This document shows, one piece after another, positions 43,851 through 52,904 of a stretch of DNA of 64,000 nt. The position numbers were made by a program, and so were the translations under genes. Location: positions 62,001 through 126,000 of the forward strand of contig JAHQIY010000003.1 of assembly GCA_019054805.1 (NCBI GenBank), read 5' to 3'. Position 1 is the stretch's first letter. Each line of letters opens with the position of its first letter. Source of the DNA: Brachionus manjavacas (Eukaryota > Rotifera > Eurotatoria > Ploima > Brachionidae). The notes beneath the pieces are model-generated. The model was not told the DNA's origin, made no database searches, and saw nothing but the letters and a program-made list of their open reading frames with translations.

Positions 43851-44462
43851 CTAAGAAATGTTTTTTTTAAAACGACTAAACCCATTTTCACGGTCTTCTA
43901 AAAGCTCGTTTAAATTTTTAAACTCTTTGAGAAGTTTATTATCTATATAACTAATAGCGATCCGAACCCATTTTGATTTATCCAAATCATTCAGAAATGA
44001 CTCCATCACGGTAATCCATACTTCACCATCCATACCTCTTCTGAAGATCTCTGGTGTTTTGATAATGTTTGCGGTTACAAGGGGCATTCTAGTCTGAGTA
44101 CACATGGCTTCGTTCCTCGATGAGTTATCGAATTGCAGGGAATTAAATACACTGACCCCGGATTGAAGTGTTTTGTTGTTTCTGATGGGCGTGGGAGTGC
44201 CATGCCTCCCTTTTTTGAACTTCTTGTACAACAAAAACATAAATATCATGAAACAGGTAAATGCGACTGTTTCGAATGACATTGAGACAATTACAGCCTT
44301 GCTTACACCACAAACCATATTGAACAAGTCCGTGTAGACTTGGATTAAATAAGATACACATTTTTCGAAGGTTGAATTTTTTTTGGTAAACAACCAGGCA
44401 TGTGTATTTATGAAACATGTTAGCAATACAATTGCGGAAAGAAAGAAATGATGCAATTTCAT
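43851..44462 (-). CDS. Gag N-terminus with signal peptide and transmembrane segment
   Basis: 203 codons from the ATG at 44462. Residues 1-22 (MKLHHFFLSAIVLLTCFINT) are a signal peptide with a likely cut after HA. An ectodomain of about 37 residues has a possible glycosylation site (NST). A membrane helix follows (AVIVSMSFETVAFTCFMIFM, then FLLYKKFKKG). After a linker, residues about 122-203 read MPLVTANIIKTPEIFRRG and SFLNDLDKSKWVRIAISYID, the start of a Gypsy Gag capsid. So Gag appears tethered to membrane by its own leader. The stop at 43851 follows an A8 run where a one-base slip would join it to the capsid remainder. The same leader occurs in the partial copy at 36378-36832. Confidence 0.75.
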   Translation of the reverse strand: MKLHHFFLSAIVLLTCFINTHAWLFTKKNSTFEKCVSYLIQVYTDLFNMVCGVSKAVIVSMSFETVAFTCFMIFMFLLYKKFKKGRHGTPTPIRNNKTLQSGVSVFNSLQFDNSSRNEAMCTQTRMPLVTANIIKTPEIFRRGMDGEVWITVMESFLNDLDKSKWVRIAISYIDNKLLKEFKNLNELLEDRENGFSRFKKNIS

Positions 44463-44658
44463 TTTAAAGGGATAGAAAAGAATAGCACAGTAACTTTAAT
44501 GTTGTCTGTAACTTTATCTGTTTAATGTAATTAATTTATTACGCGTGTTCACTCGAATAATTTATTTTTATAGGAGCAGATCTGAATCTCGTGTAATTAT
44601 GTAAGACTTGTGTTTCTATCTTAATCTTTTATCATTAGAGAAAAAAAAAAAAAAAGAA

Positions 44659-44673
44659 CACCCAGGGACGCCA
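44659..44673 (-). promoter_or_regulatory. Primer binding site
   Basis: Minus-strand TGGCGTCCCTGGGTG starts one base inside the 5' LTR. TGG plus a GC-rich stem complement is the usual form of a site that pairs with a tRNA 3' end. The tRNA is not identified. Confidence 0.7.
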
Positions 44674-44674
44674 A

Positions 44675-45040
44675 TGTTAAAGTCCTTAAATTAATAATCC
44701 GGCTGTTGTGGGTTTTAAAGACTTAACGGAAAGAGAGAGAGAATTATATTCTAAATTTCAAATATTTTATTTTAATTAAAGAAAAGGGACCACTTCTAGT
44801 CCTGAAAAGGTACCAAAACAATAGAAAAAAGAAAAAAAATAAACTTTAACCCCAAAAAAAAAAATTAAACAACAATCATAAAGAAAAAAAGCAAGATTTT
44901 TTTCCTCCCAAGTCATTCGACTTGAATCTATTATTTTATTTATGTAACTGCAGAGAGCAACATTTGAAATGTTGTGTTATACACAGTAAGTTTTCTTACT
45001 GATAAGACAAGATGATGTAACTATTAAGAGAGTTACAACA
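44675..45040 (-). repeat. LTR (5' LTR of the main copy)
   Basis: 366 bp, TGTT..AACA ends, nearly identical to 37041-37404. It is followed by GTTA, the target duplication matching 36213-36216. Confidence 0.93.
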
Positions 45041-45045
45041 GTTAA

Positions 45046-45540
45046 CTAAGAATATAAATATCCATTTATTTCCTTGTAAGATGAAATTGACTGTTCTTGT
45101 TTCAGAATTTTGTTTTCGTTTTTCACTTGAAGCTCTTTCAATGAAAAAATTAATGTGTCCCTTTTAGCTTGTTGTGTTTCGAGTAAATCAGTTTCATTGT
45201 TGTTTGACAATTGCTGTTCGGTCAAATTTATAATTTTTGAAATTATTGCAGTTTTTTTTAATGATTTTTGCATTGACTGATAATTCGAAGATAAAGAAGA
45301 TTTTTTAGACCTATCTGGTTAAAATTGTTTATATAAAATTCGGTCTTTAAGTTTTTTTTCACATGACTCTTTGCTACCTATGAATTTAACAATTCCAATG
45401 TAAATTTTTGTTTTTCAAAATTGGTAGCTTTGCTCAACAGCGACAGTTTCTTCTTTGTCATCCAAAAAAGCGTCTTTTATTCTAATAATACTAGAGTTAT
45501 TTTTGTTTGATTCTCTCTATGAAATATGATCACAAAAGAA
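45046..45540 (-). pseudogene. Unassigned decayed coding region next to the 5' LTR
   Basis: The minus strand reads IIRIKDAFLDDKEETVAVEQ, then TKIYIGIVKFIGSKESCEKK, then a 75-codon open stretch (LTEQQLSNNNETDLLETQQA) ending at 45046. Interrupted by two stops. Helical, charged, no recognised domain. It stops right at the insertion site of the retroelement, which may have cut it. Confidence 0.35.
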
Positions 45541-45549
45541 TCTGAATTC

Positions 45550-46300
45550 AATTTCATAAATATAAGCTATCCGAAAGTCTCAAATTTTAAAAATTAAATT
45601 TTAGCTTAAGTCTAAGCATTTTTTTAAGCTAATGTATTTATCAAGTGAATTATTTTGCTTTAGAAAATTTAGCTAGTTATGATTTTTATCATTAGAAGGG
45701 AGGTTAAAAAACAAACTTTCTTAATTTTCAATTAAGAAAAAAAAAACACACTTTTTTCTGAAATATAAAATTTAGCTTGCAACAAATAAATTCATATATT
45801 TAATTTAAAATCTTAATCAAAATATTTTCAAGATTAAAAAGAAAAAATAAATCTTATCCTTGTCTTACAAGAAATTACTTAAATTACTTTAATAAATGAA
45901 AAACGTTCATTTCAGAAATATAAATTCATTGTGTGATGCAATAAGCATGCTTTTTTCTATCTCATTTACATAAGCAAGAAAAATGGAAATTGTTTTTGTC
46001 GAAATAAAAATTGAACATTTTAATTCGGGAAATTTTGGATTGTAAAAGGGTTGTGTAGATTAGAAAGTATATTACATACTGCAATGCTTTTTTCTTTATT
46101 ACAAAAAAAATATTTTACAAGACTGTATAAGGTTTTAAATTTAATACAATAATCTAATCTTTTTGATTTTTTAATGAATAAAAATATTCTTTATAAAATA
46201 AAACAAATAATTTTTTTACATATATAACTATAGATGTAAAAAAATTATAATTTCATTTAAAATAATTCCTTTATCATTTAATAATGATTTTTCATATGAT
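45550..46300. other. Non-coding AT-rich stretch
   Basis: No supported feature. Confidence 0.5.
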
Positions 46301-46307
46301 GACATTA

Positions 46308-46640
46308 CTATATTCTTATTTCCACTATATGTAAGTCTAGTTTTCTCATTTGATTTATTAGAAAAAAAGCTAATTTGTAATTTTTAAAAAGATTTTTTAT
46401 TTCAATACCTAAAGAGCGTTTACCTTTTATTAGTTTAAATAGCTCATTTTCAAATGGAAAACAGCTAAATTCGTTTAAATTGCTAATATTTTGAAATTCT
46501 CTTAACAAGGGCAGAAGTTCATGAAAACCGGAAAGAATTGTTTTAGATCCATTAACAAAGGCCAAATCTTTTTCAAAATCGCGAGCTAAAATTTGAATTT
46601 TGCTGAAAAATTCTAAATAAACTTCTTTTATATTTTTTTA
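46308..46640 (-). pseudogene. Transposase-associated domain relic (CACTA-like, tentative)
   Basis: Minus-strand reading VYLEFFSKIQILARDFEKDL, FHELLPLLREFQ and FSCFPFENELFKLIKGKRSL, then a stop at 46308. The (Y/F)S-x-FPFEN-x-L-x-x-LK block resembles a conserved segment next to CACTA-type and related transposases. About 110 codons are open without an ATG. The family call rests on that one block. Confidence 0.4.
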
Positions 46641-46780
46641 AAAACTCTCGAATATTTATTTATATATTACTTATTTTAAATGTTCACGCAGTTATAATTT
46701 TTTGTGCAATTTATCTTTCAAATCGTTAACTTAACATCAAAAATTTAATTTTATGCACTGAAAAAAATTTTCTCACTGAG

Positions 46781-47160
46781 ATGGAACTTAACGAAGATTT
46801 TAACGAACTTATTTCCGATGATAACGATTACTTTCAAAAAAGCTTTAGTTGGACTTTCTTGGCTATATATGATTCGTTTGAAATAGCCAAGCTATAATTA
46901 AAGCTTTTAAAGTTCAGAACTCCAACGAACCAAACGAATAAATCAGCTTGTCGTTTCTGTGTTGACTTTGAAACGTTCCAAAAATCAAAGTCAAATTACA
47001 AACCAAAAATCTATACAATTCATAAACCCCCATTTTATGAGGCAACAAACACACAAATTGAACAATACAGCACAGATATTGCTGAGCATTTAGAAGGAGA
47101 CTGCTTAATAAACAATAGATTCACACGTTTTCAAATCGATACTGGCTCAGATATTTCAGT
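46781..47160 (+). pseudogene. Gag remnant and start of protease
   Basis: From the ATG at 46781, 39 codons (MELNEDFNELISDDNDYFQK) lead to a TAA at 46895-46897. The same frame then stays open through SACRFCVDFETFQKSKSNYK, perhaps half of a zinc knuckle, and FQIDTGSDISVI, the protease active site, into the Pol ORF. A full Gag needs several hundred codons, so most is deleted. Confidence 0.55.
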
Positions 47161-48682
47161 GATCAGTGAAAAAGTCTTCAACCAATTATCAAACAAACAA
47201 CAATTGCACATAACAAACGAAAAAATCTCAGGCGCAGATGGCTCAGACCTCCTAATCTTGGGAAGAACATTGGTAAAGATTCAATTTGGAAACTATGTGA
47301 CGAACCTTTTTGTCTATGTAATGCGTGGACTGGTTAAAGAGTTTTTAGTAGGTCTAGACTTCGTAAACAAATTTAATGGATTTAAATTCCCAATAAGTCA
47401 TTTAAAAAATACTTTAAACAACTACACAAAAAGCACAATTTTAATTAATTTAAGCAACCATGAAGATAAAAGAATGGAAAACTCGATTAAACATATCAAT
47501 CAAGCGTCAGCCATTTCGTCAAGAAATGAAGAAGCAGGAACACAAAGGAAGGTACAAACTAGGGTAGTGGTTTACCAACAAAAGAATCAATTAACAGAAT
47601 TGAACCAACAATATCCTGAACAAACTGTCAAAGCGATTAAAACTGACGATACAAACAGGAGTTTAATCAACCAAACAACAACAGAAAATGAAGTACAAAT
47701 CAACAATTACAAAGATAAAATCAAACAACTAGTTCTAAATGTTAGTGCTACTTCATTACTACATCTAAAACCATCAACAATTACCGAACACAAACTTGAA
47801 GTAATAAATCAAAATCAAGAACCAATTCGTCAAAAGATGCGTAGAATTCCATTTAGCAAACGAGAAGAATTTGACAAAATGATCGACGAAATGTTACAAG
47901 CTAAACTCATTCAACCGAGTAAATCACCATGGTCATCGCCGATTTATCTAGTCAACAAACCAGATGGATCTATTCGCTTTACCGTCGATTATCGTCTACT
48001 AAACAATGTTACCAGTAAAGACGCACATCCATTACCAAACATTGACGACCTTTTTCCACTACTTGCAAAATCTCGCTGGTTTACAAAACTCGATACGGGT
48101 TATTTTCAGATCAAATTAGAACCAGAAACAAGAAAATATACGGCTTTTGCATGTGAAAGAGGACTATTTGAATTTCTCGTGCTACCAATGGGTTTGACAA
48201 ATGCTCCTGCGTCGTTTCAACGAGCTATGAACGAAATTCTAAGTGAAGCAATCAAACAAGGATTTGTCATAGTGTTCATTGATGACATACTTATTCACTC
48301 AAACAACTTAGATCAACATTTACAACACGTAGAAATTGTAATCTCGATTTTGAAAAAACACGGTCTTCAAGTAAAATTCAAAAAGTGCGAAATTATGAAG
48401 CAAGAGGTAAAATTTTTAGGCCACGTGATTGGATACGAATATATCAAACCAGATCCAGAGAAAATTGAGGCATTGTATCGGTATAAAAGACCATATACAA
48501 TTACACAAGTTCAGAGCTTTTTAGGCTTAGCACAATTTTATAGAAAATTCATCGAACATTTCTCGAAAATTGCGGCCCCACTTTACTTCTTAACTACCAA
48601 AGAACAATCAATTACCAACAAAAATAACAAAATCGAGTGGAATGAGAAATGTGAAAAAGCTTTTAACGAACTTCGAACTTAG
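46899..48682 (+). CDS. Pol: aspartic protease and reverse transcriptase
   Basis: The frame opens at about 46899. Protease: RFQIDTGSDISVISEKVF and later LVGLDFVN. RT: RRIPFSKREEFDKMIDEML, SPWSSPIYLVNKPDGSIRFT, VDYRLLN, LDTGYFQIKLEPETRKYTAF, MGLTNAPASFQRAM, catalytic VFIDDILIHS (FIDD instead of YVDD) near 48275, FKKCEIMKQEVKFLGHVIG and SFLGLAQFYRKFI. All blocks are present. An in-frame TAG at 48680 separates it from RNase H; 18 nt later the same frame continues, so this is one nonsense change, or a leaky stop. Confidence 0.9.
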
Positions 48683-50611
48683 TTAACATCAGACTCAGTT
48701 TTGGCTTTACCTAATCAACATGGTAGATTTAGATTAGATACAGATGCGTGTAACACAGGTGTTGGTGCAGTACTTTCACAAGAAACAAATGGCGTCTATA
48801 AACCGATCGCATATTTTTCAAAACAATTAACAAAAGCACAGCAAAACTATTCAACGTCCGAGAAAGAATTATTCATTTTAGTCATAGCCATGGAAAATTT
48901 TCATTCATTTCTTTTTGGAAGAGAGTTTGACTGCTACGTTGATCATAAACCATTATCATGGCTACTAACGTGTAAAGAACCAAATTCAAGACTCGCAAGA
49001 TGGTTGATAAGGGTAAGTAATTACACATTCAAAATTTACTTCAAAAGTGGTAAAACCCATACCAATGCAGACGCTTTATCCCGTTGGCCATTACCAATCG
49101 ACGACGAAAAAGTGCAAGAAGAACAATTACTGCATGTTGCTGACGACACTGAGCCAAAAATGGTAATTAACTTAATCGATCTAGTCAATGGAACAGATAC
49201 CATGAAAAAAGGGAATTTCAACTTTAACATCTCAGCGGAAGAACAAGACAAAGACGAAGCTATTAAGTGGATAAAACAATTAATAATTTCGAATGAAAAC
49301 GTTAAACCAACATTTACCAAATTTGAAACAAATTTTCACAAAAAATTGTATGACGTATATGACGACTTAGCAATCGAAAATAATATCTTATTTTTACATA
49401 AACAATCGCACGACGATACCATTCTCAAACTGTTAGTCTTGCCATCTTATCTAGTAGATAAAACAATCGAAAAGGTGCACAGTTCAATCTTGGGAGGTCA
49501 CCTGGGAGTTCGTAAAACATACGATAAATTAAGAATTAGATTTTATACACCGGGTTTGAAGAATAAAACAATTAAATTTATCAAGGAGTGTATGGTTTGT
49601 CAAAAGATTAAGCAGCCTCAACAATTACACAAAGCAAGACTACAACCATTACGAGCAAACAAACCATTGCAATTAATAACAATTGATATTGTCGGACCAT
49701 TGCCAGTATCAAAAGAAGGTAATGTTTATATTTTAGTAATATGTTGCCATTTTTCAAAGTGGGTAAAATTGTATGCAATGAAAAATACAACAAGCGAAAC
49801 CATTGCAAAATTGATTCTAAAATTCATGTTAATTTTTGGCTTGTGCATTAACATTTTGTCAGACTTTGGAACAAATTTCCAAGCAGAACTTTTAAGAAAA
49901 ATTTACGAATTATTAGACGTTAATCAATTACGTACAACAGCATATCACCCCGAATGTGATTGCTTGACAGAACGATTCAACCAAACATTGAAGACAATGA
50001 TCTCATGTTTTGTGAATGAACATCAAAATGACTGGGACGAATTGTTACCATACTTGGCGTTTGCGTACAACACCTCAACACATGCAACAACCAACTATAC
50101 GCAATATGAAGTTATGTTCGGTAGAACACCAAAAATCCCCATTGACTTGGTCATCGAGGAAAATTCTGTTAATAATGGGGAAGGGGTGCTTACAGCTATA
50201 GAAAACAATTACGATGAAAACAATTACGATGAAGCAACACAAGTCGATTACTATGTAAAAGAATTAAAAGAGCGACTTTTAGAAATCTATAAATGTGTTG
50301 AAAATAATACGGATTCAAAAGTGGATAGATTTAAATTTTACCATGATCGAAATTTGAAACCAACAAATTACAAAGTAGACGAACTATTAATGTTAAACGT
50401 CTCGAAAGCAAAACAAGGCTTATCCAAAAAATTAGCTCCTAAATGGGAAGGTCCATTTTTAGTGATCGAAAAAGTCGGACCAGTTAATTATAAAATCAAA
50501 AAGGTCAATCAACAAAAAGCCAAAATAAAACTAGTTCATCACAATCGATTAAAACGATTTTTTGGAAAATTGGTAGATAAACTTAATGAAACAGAACCCA
50601 GTGATGCCTAA
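48683..50611 (+). CDS. Pol: RNase H and integrase
   Basis: Reading from 48683 gives LALPNQHGRFRLDTDACNTG (RNase H start), TSEKELFILVIAME, YVDHKPLSWL and HTNADALSRW (RNase H end). Integrase has the zinc segment HLGVRKTYDKL..CMVCQKIK and the catalytic residues D in ITIDIVGPL, D in LSDFGTNF and E in LTERFNQTL. The GPF module is WEGPFLVIEKV with LVHHNRLKRFF. It stops at 50611. No frameshift lies between 48701 and 50611. It inserts the element cDNA into the genome. Confidence 0.9.
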   Translation, partial: LTSDSVLALPNQHGRFRLDTDACNTGVGAVLSQETNGVYKPIAYFSKQLTKAQQNYSTSEKELFILVIAMENFHSFLFGREFDCYVDHKPLSWLLTCKEPNSRLARWLIRVSNYTFKIYFKSGKTHTNADALSRWPLPIDDEKVQEEQLLHVADDTEPKMVINLIDLVNGTDTMKKGNFNFNISAEEQDKDEAIKWIKQLIISNENVKPTFTKFETNFHKKLYDVYDDLAIENNILFLHKQSHDDTILKLLVLPSYLVDKTIEKVHSSILGGHLGVRKTYDKLRIRFYTPGLKNKTIKFIKECMVCQKIKQPQQLHKARLQPLRANKPLQLITIDIVGPLPVSKEGNVYILVICCHFSKWVKLYAMKNTTSETIAKLILKFMLIFGLCINILSDFGTNFQAELLRKIYELLDVNQLRTTAYHPECDCLTERFNQTLKTMISCFVNEHQNDWDELLPYLAFAYNTSTHATTNYTQYEVMFGRTPKIPIDLVIEENSVNNGEGVLTAIENNYDENNYDEATQVDYYVKELKERLLEIYKCVENNTDSKVDRFKFYHDRNLKPTNYKVDELLMLNVSKAKQGLSKKLAPKWEGPFLVIEKVGPVNYKIKKVNQQKAKIKLVHHNRLKRFFGKLVDKLNETEPSDA

Positions 50612-50972
50612 GACCATGAAAAAAACCAACCAAAACCAAGAGACAAGAGAAAAAATAAAAATAAAAATGATAAACAATTACAAACAAATGGTTCCAATGT
50701 ACTTGAACAAGTAAGAAGAAGTGATAACATACAATTTAGAGATACAAGGGAATCAGTCACAAAATGTTCATACCGATTGTCCGGTACAAGATGTACCAAC
50801 TCAACAAAACAATAATTCACCTCAAGACCATGTTTCAGAGACTGAGTCGGAATCCTCAGAGGATCAAACATTTAATCCAAACAATTACTTGACAAGAAAA
50901 TTAAGCGAAGAACCATTAAACCTACGTAAAAGCTCAAGAACACGTAAGCCGGTAAATAGATTTAAATATTAA
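50612..50972 (+). pseudogene. C-terminal tail of Pol
   Basis: After the stop and a frame change, 50721-50972 reads an acidic stretch (DHVSETESESSEDQTFNPNN) and ends LRKSSRTRKPVNRFKY. The same ending (RRSSRQRKPPQRFGYQ) closes Pol in the composite at 38931, so this is the authentic tail. Confidence 0.6.
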
Positions 50973-51063
50973 ATTTTTAAAACATAAACTACATGTTCTA
51001 TTTATTTTTTTCTTTATATTTTTGTAAACTTTCAATTTCATAAAATTCCTTAATTATTCGTGT

Positions 51064-51389
51064 AAAAAAAAAAAAAAAAAAAAAATAACTTAAAATTTTC
51101 CAAAAAATAAAGTTTAAATTTTTGTAAAAATTAATTTCGAATAAGACAAAAAATTTACATCATCGATATAATCAATGAATCGATTTTAAAAAATTTTAAT
51201 TTCAACAATTATCAACAATTACTATACTAAACTATTCATTTCAACTCTAAAAAAACTTAATCTTTAAAACTCATCATTTTGTTAACTTCAATTTTCAACT
51301 TTAAATATATAAAGGTTAAGTAAAAAAAAAAATTTTTTCAGCTAAATTTCAAATTTTCAAAAAATAAAAATCTATAAAAATTCAAAAAT

Positions 51390-51427
<38 letters not shown>
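51064..51427 (+). promoter_or_regulatory. Poly(A) tracts between pol and the accessory ORF
   Basis: Two A runs: about 22 bases at 51064-51086 and 37 bases at 51391-51427. The second lies 37 bases before the likely ATG (51465) of the accessory ORF. The other element has an A19 run in the same relative place. Confidence 0.5.
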
Positions 51428-51428
<1 letters not shown>

Positions 51429-51464
51429 AATTAATATAAAATTAAAAAATTAATTACGACACAA

Positions 51465-52473
51465 TGATAAGTATCATAGAAGTGAAGTGGATGCCGTTAG
51501 ATACCTCAGTGACTTGTTGAAGCCCCTGGAGCAAGAATTTGGCGAACTTGAATGGTTCAAACTACACCATATTCCAGCAGATCACCCAAATCCGCCTCAA
51601 ACAACGTATTCTTTCATACGATTTTCTGATCCGAACGTACACCCCCAAGTAGTGGCTCGACTCAACGGCCGTGAACATGGAAATCGGTTCCTATACGTAC
51701 GAATCAACCCCCGACCAACACCTGGACATTTACTTCAACCGGAATACTCGCCTAAAGTACAACGAGAACTCGGTCGATTAAATCAACTCGAACAAACCTT
51801 TAGGCGTGATCAAAATCGACTTCAAACCGAACTTGAGCAGGCTCAACATGAAATTCAAACCCTCAACGACGATAAAGAAAATCTCAATCGTCGCATCCAA
51901 GAGTTGGAGGCTCACCCGTTACAACTTGAATTAAGAGTTTTAAGAGAAAAATTGGCTAAATTGGAAACGGATTTGAATGGTAATAAAACTCGATTCGAAG
52001 TCTTACCCCAAGGTTCAATGATGTTTAATTCATTCCGAAGCATTATTACTCAAGTAAAAGCCCAAATCGAAGACAAACAACAAGAATTAAATCAAGAATT
52101 CAATCGACTTGAACGCCTTCGACAAGAATTAATTGATCAAACGGCTTTAATTGGCGAACAATTAAGAGAAATTCAGGACCTGCGGGCCCAAAACAATAAT
52201 TTAGTCGTCGAAAATCGCCAGTTAAGTGGTCAAGTGGAACAATTACAACAACAATTACAACTTAACACTACACCTACTGACTCAACGATTTTTGTGTGTC
52301 CCATTTGTGTGGAAACAGCAACAAATGACGTTTTGGCCTTAATGTGTGGTCATGTACTTTGTAGAAATTGCTACCGTGGAGTTAGAACCAGGATGGAGCG
52401 TGGAACAAGCCCAGCATGTCCAGAATGTAGAAACCCAAATGTTGACGAGTTTATTGAACTACTTCTTCATTAA
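51465..52473 (+). CDS. Accessory ORF: RRM-like domain, coiled coil and RING finger
   Basis: The likely ATG is at 51465. A one-base frame change at about 51490-51500 is needed to enter the long frame, which runs 328 codons to 52473. Predicted RRM order: strand IIEVKWMPL, helix DAVRYLSDLLKPLEQEF, strand LEWFKLHHI, RNP1-like strand TYSFIRFSDP, helix VVARLNGREHG, strand RFLYVRINP. Residues about 85-265 are a continuous coiled coil (DDKENLNRRIQELEAHPLQL). Residues about 272-320 are a C3HC4 RING: CPICVETATND, CGHVLCRNCY and CPECRNP. RING domains recruit ubiquitin-conjugating enzymes, so this could be a TRIM-like E3 ligase encoded by a retroelement. RNA binding and ligase activity are inferred from motifs. 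The frame change may be decay, a sequencing error or recoding. Confidence 0.8.
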
Positions 52474-52584
52474 AGTTTATTCTTTTATTTTTGTTACTAT
52501 TTTTTGTTTCCACTTCATCAATTTTAATTTTGTTATATTTTCAAATTATTCTTTCTTTCTAGTCAGGGACGACTGTCTTTTCTC

Positions 52585-52599
52585 AGGGTAGGGAAAGTG
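52585..52599 (+). promoter_or_regulatory. Polypurine tract
   Basis: AGGGTAGGGAAAGTG directly before the LTR start. Confidence 0.6.
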
Positions 52600-52854
52600 T
52601 GTAAGAACCTGAATACATACAGTCTCTCATTTTCTATAGTCCTCTATATTTTCTTTTCAGTTATTATTTTCTGCAGTTAAAACCACGTTAATTTCTCTTA
52701 TAAATATCTAACAACAATTACTAACAAGGGATTCCAAAAAAAAAGTTTATCAAATTAAAAATAAGAAAAAAATTTATTTTTCTTTTATTCTAATTCAACC
52801 AAAGCAGAGTACCTCTGGTAAGGGAACTGACTTAATCAAAATTAGAATATTACA
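52600..52854 (+). repeat. Single 3' LTR of the RRM-RING element
   Basis: Starts TGTAAGAACC after the purine tract and is taken to end ...AATATTACA, giving TGTAA..TTACA ends, 255 bp. With no second copy in the window the end is an estimate. Confidence 0.55.
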
Positions 52855-52904
52855 TCACAAAACCTGGGAACAATAATTTTTCAGATAAAAAGTGAGCTTT
52901 GGTT

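Larger units (their letters stand above)
36217..45040 (-). mobile_element. Ty3/Gypsy retroelement, tandem composite with three LTRs
   Basis: From left to right: a truncated LTR (36217-36377), the 5' internal segment of a second copy (36378-37040), a full LTR (37041-37404), a nearly complete internal region (37405-44674) and a full LTR (44675-45040). The whole unit is flanked by GTTA on both sides (36213-36216, 45041-45044). Genes run on minus: Gag with a leader, protease, RT, RNase H-integrase, then an RRM/coiled-coil ORF. Primer site at 44659-44673 and purine tract at 37405-37419 are in the expected places. The RT carries a deletion, so this copy is probably not autonomous. Confidence 0.9.
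46781..52854 (+). mobile_element. Ty3/Gypsy retroelement lacking its 5' end, with RRM-RING ORF
   Basis: Plus strand: short Gag remnant, protease, RT, RNase H, integrase, Pol tail, accessory ORF, purine tract (52585-52599) and a single LTR (52600-52854). No LTR copy is present upstream and most of Gag is missing, so the 5' end is lost. Pol has one in-frame TAG (48680-48682) but is otherwise well preserved. Pol tail and accessory ORF match the arrangement of the composite at 36-45 kb, so both belong to one lineage. Confidence 0.9.

Noticed and set aside
46640-46780. 5' LTR of the RRM-RING element
   Set aside because: No match to the TGTAAGAACC LTR sequence is present upstream of 46781, so no 5' LTR is called.
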